Part shown: piece by piece, positions 17,084-23,710 of the stretch
Layout of the letters: each line of letters starts with the position of its first letter
Position numbering within the stretch: position 1 is the stretch's first letter
Assembly (NCBI GenBank): GCA_020425605.1
Contig: JAGQRH010000006.1
Span: forward strand, 1-64,000
Direction of reading: 5' to 3'
From: Planctomycetota bacterium
GTDB lineage: Bacteria; Planctomycetota; UBA8742; UBA2392
Length of the DNA stretch: 64,000 nt
Notes under the pieces: generated by a model
Told to the model about the DNA's origin: nothing
The model's input: the letters and a program-made list of their open reading frames with translations, nothing else
Databases searched by the model: none
Program-made: the position numbers and the translations under genes

Positions 17084-18234
17084 GTGATCTCCTGCATCTT
17101 CGATCCGAACGACCGAACCCGCTCAACGCTGTGCTTGATGGCTTCGAGCGCGCTGTCGATCTCAGCCTCGGTGTTCAAAGGAGAAAGACTGAACCTCAGG
17201 GAGCTTAGTGCACTGGGTTCGTCGAGTCCCATAGCCCGAAGTACGTGCGAGGGCTCCGGCCTACCGCTTTCACAAGCCGACCCGGTCGAAGCACACACAC
17301 CCAGGCTAGCCAACTGGGCCAGGACTGCGGCTGCCGATGCTCCTTCGAATCCGACGTTGGTTGTGTTCCAGATGCGTTCTGCGCCTTGGCCGTTGATCCA
17401 TGCGCCGTCAATCCCTTTCAGGCCTGCTTCAAGGCGATCGCGCATCGCTCCGACGACCTTTGCGACTGCCGGAATTGCCATGCGACGCTCGTCAGCAGCT
17501 GCACCGAGTGCGATCGCGCCAAGCAGATTCTCCGTCCCAGGACGAGATCCGCCCTCTTGGCCACCTCCACCCCACATGGCTCTCAGCAACTTAGGTCTTG
17601 CGACAACGGCACCCACCCCCGGTGGGGCGTGAAGCTTGTGTCCGGTGAGCGTTAGGTAGTCCGGGGCCAATTCTGCAACATTGGCGTCGAGCTTGCCGAT
17701 GGCCTGTGCAGCATCCGTGTGGAAGAGGAACCCTCGCTCACGCGCTACGGCGCGGAGCTTCGACACTGGCTGAACGACACCCGTTTCGTTGTTGACCCAA
17801 TGAACCGTGACTAACGTGGGGGGACCAACCGGAAGTTGCTGCAGCCACTCAACATCTGCGAGCCCCTCCGGCGAAAGCGGAATCCTGCGAACCTCGACGT
17901 CGTTCAGTTGGTCCAGAGTGCGCAGTATTGATGCGTGCTCTGCCTTCGTCGTGACGATCCTCGGACGGTCCGATGCCAACGCAGCGAACGAAGTCAGCAC
18001 TAGTGCGTTCGCTTCTGTGCCACCGCTCGTGAACGTGATGTTCTCTTCAGCCGCATTGATCAGTGATGCAAGACTTGTGCGTGCCCGCTCTAGGGCCGCG
18101 CGCGACGAGTTGCCGAGCAGGTGGTCGCTGGCGGGATTGCCAAGCCCACATTCCAATGCCGCCGAGATCGCGGCGCGTACTGCCGCCGTAGTCGGCGCAG
18201 ATGCATTTGCATCCAGGTAAATGGGGTTGGCCAT
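17080..18234 (-). CDS. sspA: SspA: cysteine desulfurase (NifS/IscS family)
   Basis: 384 residues, ATG at 18234 with AAGGAA eight bases upstream. A PLP-dependent class V fold is clear: YLDANASAP at the start, TSGGTEAN (69-76), HTDAAQAIGK (172-181), the PLP lysine in LTGHK (Lys200) and the mobile-loop catalytic Cys321 in ASTGSAC. It takes sulfur from L-cysteine as a persulfide and hands it to SspD. A general IscS could be confused with it by sequence, but the four-base overlap with DUF4007 ties it to phosphorothioation. It is the first gene of the seven-gene leftward operon. Confidence 0.9.
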   Translation of the reverse strand: MANPIYLDANASAPTTAAVRAAISAALECGLGNPASDHLLGNSSRAALERARTSLASLINAAEENITFTSGGTEANALVLTSFAALASDRPRIVTTKAEHASILRTLDQLNDVEVRRIPLSPEGLADVEWLQQLPVGPPTLVTVHWVNNETGVVQPVSKLRAVARERGFLFHTDAAQAIGKLDANVAELAPDYLTLTGHKLHAPPGVGAVVARPKLLRAMWGGGGQEGGSRPGTENLLGAIALGAAADERRMAIPAVAKVVGAMRDRLEAGLKGIDGAWINGQGAERIWNTTNVGFEGASAAAVLAQLASLGVCASTGSACESGRPEPSHVLRAMGLDEPSALSSLRFSLSPLNTEAEIDSALEAIKHSVERVRSFGSKMQEIT

Positions 18235-18253
18235 GACGGTTCCTTAGGGTGAG

Positions 18254-18294
18254 AGTATATCGGGCATTGCGACAAGCTCCGACCGTTAGCGGTC
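18254..18294 (-). promoter_or_regulatory. Candidate promoter/operator of the ssp operon
   Basis: On the minus strand TATACT (18254-18259) lies 19 bases before the sspA start. An inverted repeat GACCG-ttag-CGGTC (18281-18294) covers the expected -35 region, which otherwise has no good -35 hexamer. That layout suits a repressor or activator site. It rests on motif reading only. Confidence 0.35.
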
Positions 18295-18333
18295 TGTTGG
18301 CAATTCAGCGCGTCGGTGTGGATAACCGTGCGA

Positions 18334-19179
18334 CTAAATGTGGAGATGTGGAAGAACCAGATGGGATGGGGCGGCGCTGCGTTCAAGCGAGGCCAAGCAC
18401 TCGCCCTTGTCGGGTAGTCGATATTCGGCGATGCGAAAGTGGATGCCGTCTTCACGGGATCCTACCTTCAGATATACGCCGATTACGTCTAGCGCCGGAG
18501 TCTTGAGCCTGGACCTGAGGCCCCAGATGGCGTACGCGATCTTGTGCTTGGCAAGAGAGCGATCAGAGCCATCTCGCTTTGCTTCTAGCACAAACAAGGC
18601 GGCGCGCCCCTCCCGCTGCGCGCATAAGACGGCATCGATCTCCACCTGCCCTTTGTAGTCCTCTTGTCGCGGTTCCGGCAGTTGTTCGTGGGCGACAGAA
18701 CCAAACGTGAAAGTGGACTGGGCGTGAGCCGGAGCTGAGAGGGGCGCCTGATTATCCAGTCTGAGCGCCCTTGAGAGGGCGCCCGATGCTATGGCCAAGT
18801 TGACCAGGCCTTTCTCGCTCTTTGCTTGTGTAACGAAGAACGGCATGAGTTGGTCGAAACGCGCTTGGGATAGGAAAACCTCGGCGGGCGCACCGGCGAA
18901 AGCGTCATCATCAAAAAGGAAGAAGCTTCGCAGCTGGTTTTGGACCCGCACCAGCGCAAAACCCGCCCTTGACGCCGGACCACCTAGGCGGAGGACCATC
19001 GCATGCGCTTCGTGTAGCTCCTTGGGCAAGCTTGTGTAGTGGTCAACGGAAATGCGTGTGGGCGCGCGGCCAGGTGCGAATCCATGACGAACGCAGTACT
19101 CCTGATAACTAGGCTCGACAACCAGCGCTGGGGAGTGGTCCGTGAGCTGCTCAAGCAACGGGGAAAAGGAGAAGCTCAT
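18334..19179 (-). CDS. PD-(D/E)XK nuclease-like protein upstream of sspA
   Basis: 281 residues from ATG 19179, chosen for GGAGG nine bases upstream. The C-terminal half holds the nuclease core: VEIDAVL with Glu180 and Asp182, then LFVLEAKRDG with Glu199-Ala-Lys201, then a helix LAKHKIAYAIWGLRSR. That is the D-(E)xK pattern of type II-like and PD-(D/E)XK effector nucleases. The N-terminal 130 residues (YQEYCVRHGF, TRISVDHYTSLP) are not named. It is on the same strand as the ssp operon, 99 bases upstream, so it may be transcribed with or near it. A role in cutting unmodified DNA is possible, though it may be an unrelated island gene. Confidence 0.65.
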   Translation of the reverse strand: MSFSFSPLLEQLTDHSPALVVEPSYQEYCVRHGFAPGRAPTRISVDHYTSLPKELHEAHAMVLRLGGPASRAGFALVRVQNQLRSFFLFDDDAFAGAPAEVFLSQARFDQLMPFFVTQAKSEKGLVNLAIASGALSRALRLDNQAPLSAPAHAQSTFTFGSVAHEQLPEPRQEDYKGQVEIDAVLCAQREGRAALFVLEAKRDGSDRSLAKHKIAYAIWGLRSRLKTPALDVIGVYLKVGSREDGIHFRIAEYRLPDKGECLASLERSAAPSHLVLPHLHI

Positions 19180-19296
19180 CTGCAATTCCCTCCGAGTGCT
19201 CAGCTCAAACCTTGTAACAAAGCCTGTAACGCCACCTTCGACTGTGAGCGGTAAATCAAAAGCCGCCCTGGATCCCGCCTCCAGAGCGGCTTTGAG

Positions 19297-19341
19297 TGGA
19301 GCGGGCGAAGGGGTTCGAACCCTCGACCACCTGCTTGGGAG
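19297..19341 (-). pseudogene. tRNA-Gly(CCC) 3' fragment, attachment-site remnant
   Basis: Read on the minus strand, the last 45 bases of a tRNA-Gly are present: loop CTCCCAA (anticodon CCC), GAGGGTTCGAACCCC T-arm, acceptor CGCCCGC, then TCCA. The 5' half (GCGGGCG...) is missing; the upstream bases do not form D or acceptor arms. It sits 25 bases from the integrase stop, as expected for an att site left by a tRNA-targeting element. It does not act as a tRNA gene. Confidence 0.7.
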
Positions 19342-19365
19342 CTCGGTGGCTGGCACGCGTCGCGA

Positions 19366-20745
19366 CTAGGATGCAAACAACGTGGCGGTCATATCGAGTC
19401 GGTTGTTCACAAGGTCCTCTATCCCCATGGCTGCTTCGAGCGTCGACGCGGCTCTGTCGATCGTTGAGACGGCGCCGACATAGTGCTTCTCAGCGACGAG
19501 CACTCCGTGGCCAAGCCGCTTCGCGCTCATGAACGCGGAAGCTCCGCCGTAGATTCCTGGTGAGCAAGTCAGGAACGTCCCACAGGTCCTGCGCAGGTCG
19601 TGCCACGTAAAACACGGCGCGTCAAAGTCGTCCATGAGCCGATCCCTGGCTGTCTCGGCGAGATCGCGCGGAAAACGGCGCTTCCCTCCGAACACGAAGG
19701 GCTCGCCGTGACGATTGCGATGCAACTCCCCAAGCATTGCCAGCAGCCTGGGCGTGACGTCCATGGGAATACGCCGCTCGCCTGTCTTTGAGCCACTGAG
19801 GCGCAGGACAATGTCTCCCGCCACGAGGTTGACGTCTTCCCAGCGCAGGGTCGCCAACTCGCTGAAGCGGCAGCCGGTCAGCAGAGCGGCCAGGACGAAC
19901 GCCTTGATCGGGGCGTACTTCTTCGTCGTCCCGGGCTTTCCGCGCCCCTTGTGCTCGGCCCTCGTAAGCTTGTAGCACGCGACGTCGTGGCGTGCGGCCG
20001 CCTCCAGCAGCCTGCGGATTTCGGGCTTGTGCAGGAAGTGGGGTACCACAGTCTTCGTTCGGACATTTCGCAGGCTGTCGCGGATTGAATCCGAATCGAG
20101 TCGGGGAAGCAGTCCCTCCCGGCGCCACTGGTTCAAGACAGTGCGCACGCGGGACAGCCTCGAGTTGATGGTGTAAGGAGAGGGCCGCCGATCGCTCTCA
20201 GCGCGCTTGCCGCGGCCCGAGTGCTTGCCGCGGCCCGAGTGCTTGCCGCGAACGGGAGTCTTCGCACCTCTGGCCACGAGGAATTTCCGCATGTTTTCGA
20301 GCCGGGGCTGGTCGAGGTTCTCGACGAACCGCACACCACTTGAGCGGCACCACGTCTCGATCAACCGGCTCGCCTCGCCGTAGCTATTGATGGTGGAAGT
20401 GGCGAGGCCCTCGCCAAGCAGGTAGTCGCGATGGTTGCGGATAGCAACCGCCAGTTCCGTTTCCGTCTTCAGCGGAGCACCGGACTCGATCGCCGCACGC
20501 CGCAGCATCAGTGACTGCGCCTTAGTGATGCACCAGGCCTTGCGCTTCTCGGCATTCGAGAGGTTCAACTTGGACAGGTTGATGTACTTCTTTCTTCCCG
20601 TATCCTGATCCATGAACCGGGCATAGTAGGTCAGCCTGTGCTCGCGTTTCCTCGATATGACGGTCACCCCCGGGTGTTGTGAGCGGGGACGTCGGCGCTT
20701 TTGTCCAGCTGCAGAACTCACCAGCAATCCTCGATCAGTCAGCAC
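19366..20745 (-). CDS. Tyrosine recombinase / phage-type integrase
   Basis: 459 residues, GTG start at 20745 (weak ribosome site; other starts are possible). All catalytic residues are seen: Arg in GCRFSELATLRW, Lys in GSKTGERR, HDLRRTCG with His and Arg, LGHG with His, and Tyr in AEKHYVG. The N-terminal SAM-like core-binding domain spans about 95-170. A low-complexity insert between domains (GKHSGRGKHSGRGK) comes from an 18-bp tandem repeat at about 20203-20250. It is flanked by tRNA 3' fragments on both sides, so it likely moves the island or a smaller nested element. Intact by eye. Confidence 0.9.
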   Translation of the reverse strand: MLTDRGLLVSSAAGQKRRRPRSQHPGVTVISRKREHRLTYYARFMDQDTGRKKYINLSKLNLSNAEKRKAWCITKAQSLMLRRAAIESGAPLKTETELAVAIRNHRDYLLGEGLATSTINSYGEASRLIETWCRSSGVRFVENLDQPRLENMRKFLVARGAKTPVRGKHSGRGKHSGRGKRAESDRRPSPYTINSRLSRVRTVLNQWRREGLLPRLDSDSIRDSLRNVRTKTVVPHFLHKPEIRRLLEAAARHDVACYKLTRAEHKGRGKPGTTKKYAPIKAFVLAALLTGCRFSELATLRWEDVNLVAGDIVLRLSGSKTGERRIPMDVTPRLLAMLGELHRNRHGEPFVFGGKRRFPRDLAETARDRLMDDFDAPCFTWHDLRRTCGTFLTCSPGIYGGASAFMSAKRLGHGVLVAEKHYVGAVSTIDRAASTLEAAMGIEDLVNNRLDMTATLFAS

Positions 20746-20775
20746 GCCGGGCCGGAAAACGTTACACGAAACGTT

Positions 20776-20851
20776 GCCTTAATCTTGACATTTGGTGTCA
20801 TTCTGCGTCAAAGTGAAAACGTCGCCGGATCGCCCCAAACATGCTTGGAAT
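20776..20851 (-). promoter_or_regulatory. Integrase upstream region: operator and repeat copy 3
   Basis: On the minus strand a TTGACG-like -35 (20806-20811) is followed by an inverted repeat TGACA-N5-TGTCA (20786-20800), where an integrase repressor could bind. At 20820-20851 lies the third dispersed repeat: CGTCGCCGGATC plus CCCCAAACATGCTTGG, the latter nearly palindromic. The closeness to the integrase start suggests recombination or regulatory sites. Confidence 0.35.
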
Positions 20852-20911
20852 AGGGCATTCGAGGCCACCAGAGGACAGTAGCCGACAGCAGTGGAAAAGG
20901 CAAATGGGCGA

Positions 20912-20956
20912 TTCGTAAAGCGTAGGTCGTCGGTTCAAATCCGACAGGTGGCTCCA
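20912..20956 (+). pseudogene. tRNA-Thr(CGU) 3' fragment, first copy
   Basis: Forty-five bases match a tRNA 3' half: loop TTCGTAA (anticodon CGT), stem AGCGT, variable AGGTC, T-arm GTCGGTTCAAATCCGAC, acceptor AGGTGGC and TCCA. The bases before it do not form a 5' half, so this is a remnant, and a likely att site of an element to its left. Confidence 0.65.
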
Positions 20957-20962
20957 GAGTAG

Positions 20963-20994
20963 AGAGGCGCGCCGAATGTGACGGTGCGCCTCTT
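20963..20994 (+). terminator. Terminator behind the first tRNA-Thr fragment
   Basis: AGAGGCGC (20963-20970) pairs with GCGCCTCT (20986-20993), eight base pairs, followed by a short T run. It is duplicated at 21140-21170 with about 85 percent identity, so tRNA end and terminator were copied together. Confidence 0.6.
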
Positions 20995-21101
20995 TGCGTT
21001 TTGTCCGCCCTCCGACCTCCCGGGCTTTGCCCGGCCGCTTCGCTTACGCCGGCCTTCTGGCCGGCTGCTTCGCTTTCTCGCCATTCCACCGGACTGGCGA
21101 G

Positions 21102-21170
21102 AGGTCGTCAGTTCAAATCCGACAGGTGGCTCCAGAATAAGAGGCGTGCCGAATGTGCCGGCGCGCCTCT
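21102..21170 (+). pseudogene. tRNA-Thr 3' fragment and terminator, second copy
   Basis: Positions 21102-21134 repeat the T-arm and acceptor of the copy at 20924-20956 with one base change, and 21140-21170 repeat its terminator (AGAGGCG with CGCCTCT). The anticodon arm is absent. Between the copies lie hairpins such as GCCGGCC-ttct-GGCCGGC and TCTCGCCA/TGGCGAGA. This second copy is the best candidate for the original chromosomal junction. Confidence 0.55.
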
Positions 21171-21186
21171 TGTCCATTTGCCGGGC

Positions 21187-21684
21187 CTACTTCTGCTCAG
21201 CCTTCTGATCTTTGACGGTCTGCTTGCCGGGGACGGCTCCGACTCGGCGGAACAGCCCGGCGTTCATGGTGTGCAGCTTGTCGAGCTGGTAGTCGGCGAG
21301 GTCCTGCAGTGACTTCGTACTAAGCTCATCCAGGTACTGCTGCCGCACGACTGACCAGAAGTCATGCAAGGGACAGGCGCCCGCCTCATTGCATACCGGT
21401 TGGCCCAGGATGCACTCCTCGTATTTCCGCAGGTCATCAAACGGCTCGATGATGTCGCGCAGTTTGACCGTCGAGGCCGACTTCACCAGCGAAAACCCGC
21501 CCTGTCGCCCACGGACCGATTTCAGGATTCGCGTACGGACCAGCGACTGCAGCAGCTTGGAAAGGTACTGCGGCGGAATCCCCAATGCGTCTGCCAGATC
21601 GGCCGAGAGCACGGGCTTGCCATCCGGCCGGGTGGCAATCTCGATCATTGCACGAATGGCGTATTCAGCGGTTTGTGAAAACAC
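21187..21684 (-). CDS. Rrf2-family transcriptional regulator with three cluster cysteines
   Basis: 165 residues from GTG 21684, so that the product starts with the usual FSQTAEYAIRAM; the frame is open back to 21780 but those residues do not match the family. The winged helix (PPQYLSKLLQSLV, GRQGGFSL) is complete, and Cys91, Cys98 and Cys104 (CILGQPVCNEAGAC) are placed as in IscR, NsrR and RsrR to bind an iron-sulfur cluster. It thus probably senses NO, redox state or cluster supply. The divergent gene at 21844 has a promoter with an inverted repeat that this protein could bind. Closest subtype not decided. Confidence 0.85.
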   Translation of the reverse strand: MFSQTAEYAIRAMIEIATRPDGKPVLSADLADALGIPPQYLSKLLQSLVRTRILKSVRGRQGGFSLVKSASTVKLRDIIEPFDDLRKYEECILGQPVCNEAGACPLHDFWSVVRQQYLDELSTKSLQDLADYQLDKLHTMNAGLFRRVGAVPGKQTVKDQKAEQK

Positions 21685-21782
21685 GTCGGGGCCCCAACAG
21701 GTGGTGATCGAAGTTACCGACAGTCCCGTCCGCCGCAAGGCCATGGGATGGGGCAGCAACGCCAACATTCGGCAATTCATAC

Positions 21783-21811
21783 TGTACTACAAGACCTCAA
21801 TGTCTTATAAT
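21783..21811 (+). promoter_or_regulatory. Promoter with inverted repeat upstream of the 50-residue membrane gene
   Basis: A consensus -10 TATAAT stands at 21806-21811, 32 bases before the ATG. The inverted repeat AAGAC-N6-GTCTT (21791-21806) runs up to the -10, where an Rrf2-type repressor would block polymerase. TGTACT around 21783 is a poor -35, suiting a regulated promoter. Confidence 0.5.
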
Positions 21812-21843
21812 CCCTTTAGGAGCCAACAAACGAGGGGTGGATC

Positions 21844-21996
21844 ATGGTTTACACAATCATCTGGCTGACGCTGTTCACCGTCTGGACTGGTGCGCTGCTC
21901 GCCATGCCTGTGCTGCAGGCCCGTGAATTGAAGGGCGCCAAGGCCGCGAAGCCGGCGAATGAGCAGGATCACCTGCCCGCCCACGCGATGGCCTAG
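21844..21996 (+). CDS. Small membrane protein (50 residues), candidate Rrf2 target
   Basis: The frame ATG 21844 to TAG 21996 encodes MVYTIIWLTLFTVWTGALL followed by a hydrophilic tail. GAGGGG lies about six bases before the ATG, a TATAAT promoter 32 bases before it, and a terminator after it, so it is a complete transcription unit. One TM helix spans residues 3-22. The shape recalls small subunits of respiratory or NO-handling membrane complexes, but no family is recognised. The divergent Rrf2-type gene is the likely regulator. Confidence 0.6.
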   Translation: MVYTIIWLTLFTVWTGALLAMPVLQARELKGAKAAKPANEQDHLPAHAMA

Positions 21997-22015
21997 GCAA
22001 AGGCCCGCAGTACAC

Positions 22016-22057
22016 AGAGACCCGCCACCCAGCCAATCGGCCGGGCCGGGTCTCTTG
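22016..22057 (+). terminator. Terminator after the small membrane gene
   Basis: AGAGACCCG (22016-22024) pairs with CGGGTCTCT (22047-22055), followed by a few T residues. It lies between convergent transcription units (the small gene and the SufR-like gene), so it may serve both. Confidence 0.55.
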
Positions 22058-22070
22058 CAATTGGGGCTGG

Positions 22071-22718
22071 TCAGGCGCGTTTGCGCTGGGGAGTGATGCG
22101 GTACAGGCAGCGGCGCTGGCCGCTGAGGATGTGCTCTTCGCGCTCGACGTCGACCTCGCCGAGCACCCGGGCGAACAGGTTCAGCTCGCCGTGGCAGAGG
22201 TCCTGGCAGCTCTCGGCCGCGGCGCAGATCGGGCAGTTGTTCTCGATCAGCGTCAGGCTGCCGTCTTCGTTGCGCTGCCACTCGGCCATGTAGCCTTCTT
22301 CGCTGCGGATGGTCGCCAGCTCGGCCACTTTGGCCTCAAGCCCGCGCTTGCGGGCGAGGCGCTTTCCATAGCTCTCGAACTGATCCTCCGTGCGCTGCCT
22401 GATCAGCTGCGCAATGCCGTCTTCGCCGAACGCGTGCCGCGCCGCGCGCAGGATGCCGACGGCCAGCTCGCCGTGGCTATCGGGGAAGCGGTCGCTGGTC
22501 TCGCGCGTCAGGCTCCAGATCCGGGCCGGGCGGCCGACCTTGCGGCGCTCATCGGCAAACTCGACCGCGCCTTCTTCTTGTAGTGCATACAGGTGCTGGC
22601 GCACGGCCATGGCCGTAACGCCCAGCCGCTTCGCGATTTGCGACGCCGCCTGCGGCCCCTTCGTCTTGAGGAAGAAGAGGATCTTCTCGCGGGCCTTCTC
22701 GGGTACGGCTGTGTTCAT
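22071..22718 (-). CDS. SufR-like iron-sulfur transcriptional regulator
   Basis: 215 residues. The N-terminal 70 residues form a winged helix (EKILFFLKTKGPQAASQIAKR, TAMAVRQHLYALQEEG, GRPARIWSL). The C-terminal domain carries Cys162, Cys165, Cys171, Cys175 and Cys204 (NNCPICAAAESCQDLC; QRRCLYRI), the cluster-binding pattern of the SufR family. Such proteins usually repress suf iron-sulfur assembly genes when cluster-loaded. No suf gene is near; the divergent neighbour is a VOC-fold enzyme. A perfect inverted repeat lies in the shared promoter region. Start chosen at the ATG at 22718. Confidence 0.8.
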   Translation of the reverse strand: MNTAVPEKAREKILFFLKTKGPQAASQIAKRLGVTAMAVRQHLYALQEEGAVEFADERRKVGRPARIWSLTRETSDRFPDSHGELAVGILRAARHAFGEDGIAQLIRQRTEDQFESYGKRLARKRGLEAKVAELATIRSEEGYMAEWQRNEDGSLTLIENNCPICAAAESCQDLCHGELNLFARVLGEVDVEREEHILSGQRRCLYRITPQRKRA

Positions 22719-22763
22719 GAGGGCCTATTAAATGCCGACACACTCAATAAAACAAGTCCGCGC

Positions 22764-22796
22764 TTGACTTATTTAGTAAAGCAAATACTTTACTAA
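22764..22796 (+). promoter_or_regulatory. Divergent operator: perfect 9-bp inverted repeat with TTGACT
   Basis: TTAGTAAAG (22773-22781) and CTTTACTAA (22788-22796) are perfect inverted repeats six bases apart. A TTGACT hexamer at 22764-22769 fits a -35 for the rightward VOC gene, placing the repeat over its spacer and -10. The region is AT-rich against a GC-rich background. It is the probable site of the SufR-like protein. Confidence 0.65.
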
Positions 22797-22864
22797 TGTA
22801 CGGGGCAGCGAGAGCCGTTGCCCGGGCCCGGCCGCGAAGTCGAGCGGCCCCAACGGAGACTCCC

Positions 22865-23296
22865 ATGCAGGTCAAACACCTCGATCACTTGAACCTCAGC
22901 GTCGCAGACTTTGAAGAAACCGCCGACTGGTACCGCCGCATGTTCGGCTTCGAAGTTGTTGAACGCGGCATCCAGGACGGCGAGCCCTGGGGCGTTATCC
23001 GCGGCGGCGACGCGATGCTCTGCATCTACCAGCGCCCCGATTGGCGCATCTACGACAAAGACGCGTTGGGCGACGCCGGCCAGCATCGCATCGCGCACTT
23101 CGCGTTCCGGATCACTGACCGCTCCCAGTGGGAGGCTGTTCTGGAGCGGGAAAACCCCCAGCTCTATTACGGTGGCATCAATGAGTACCCACACTCGACT
23201 TCGTGGTACGTTCGCGACCCGAACGGCTACTCGATTGAGGTAGCGCTCTGGAACCATGACAGCCCCAGCTTCAAGCAGGCCCTCACCGAGGCCTAA
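22865..23296 (+). CDS. VOC (glyoxalase/bleomycin-resistance) family protein
   Basis: 143 residues from ATG 22865 (GGAGA seven bases upstream; the frame extends to 22796 but without support). Two paired beta-alpha-beta-beta-beta units are evident: MQVKHLDHLNLSV with a metal-type His, DFEETADWYRRMFGF, and later HRIAHFAFRI and STSWYVRDPNGYSIEVALW with the usual His and Glu positions. Members bind metal and act as lyases, dioxygenases or thiol transferases. Substrate not predictable here. It is divergent from the SufR-like gene and probably under its control. Confidence 0.8.
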   Translation: MQVKHLDHLNLSVADFEETADWYRRMFGFEVVERGIQDGEPWGVIRGGDAMLCIYQRPDWRIYDKDALGDAGQHRIAHFAFRITDRSQWEAVLERENPQLYYGGINEYPHSTSWYVRDPNGYSIEVALWNHDSPSFKQALTEA

Positions 23297-23420
23297 CCGA
23301 ATCCGCAGGTGCACATCCGCCCGGGTGTGCACCTGCGGTATTTCTGACACACCCCGCCAACAGTTTGATCTGCAACTATCCCTTTAAGCGAATCCCGCGC
23401 CTCAGTATATTGGCCGCCCC

Positions 23421-23699
23421 ATGGCCAAGGTCGAACTCGCACGCCACCTCTACGCCTTCTTTCCCGACCTTGAGGGAAAAGAGATCAGCGTTCAGGCCGA
23501 CACCGCGGCCGGCGTCGTCGAGGCGATGGAGAAGATCGCACCGGGCTTCGCCTTCTACATCTGTGACGAGCGCGGCAGCCTGCGCACGCACGTGAACATC
23601 TTCATTGAGGAAGACCTCGTCCGGGACCGCAAGAAACTCACGGACAAGGTCAAGCCGGACTCACGCGTCTACATCCTGCAGGCGCTGTCCGGGGGCTAA
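23421..23699 (+). CDS. MoaD/ThiS-family small sulfur-carrier-like protein
   Basis: 92 residues with a ubiquitin-like beta-grasp pattern (KVELARHLYAFFPDL, KEISVQADTAAGVVEAMEKIAPG) and the terminal Gly-Gly needed for adenylation and thiocarboxylate formation. MoaD proteins deliver sulfur for molybdopterin, ThiS for thiamine; other members serve cysteine or tungsten-cofactor routes. No moaE, moeB or thiG is near. It is followed 11 bases later by the BNR propeller gene, likely in one operon, a pairing I recall from other genomes but cannot check. Confidence 0.75.
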   Translation: MAKVELARHLYAFFPDLEGKEISVQADTAAGVVEAMEKIAPGFAFYICDERGSLRTHVNIFIEEDLVRDRKKLTDKVKPDSRVYILQALSGG

Positions 23700-23710
23700 C
23701 TGGAGAGACC

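Larger units (their letters stand above)
1..21134. mobile_element. Accessory genomic island, right end (left end outside window)
   Basis: The segment holds a dense set of defence-type genes (phosphorothioation operon, SIR2-like, several nucleases), orphan hypotheticals and a tyrosine recombinase, and it stops at tRNA 3' ends, after which housekeeping genes begin. The tRNA-Thr 3' fragments read rightward, so an element integrated in that tRNA would lie to their left. That agrees with the gene content. The intact tRNA-Thr would then be beyond the left window edge. A tRNA-Gly fragment inside the segment, reading the other way, implies at least one further integration event. Codons in the left part look less strictly G/C-ending than in the genes to the right. 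The boundary is inferred, not proven. Confidence 0.6.

Noticed and set aside
19297..21134. Complete tRNA genes
   Set aside because: Only 3' halves are present; D-arms and 5' acceptor strands are missing in all three copies.
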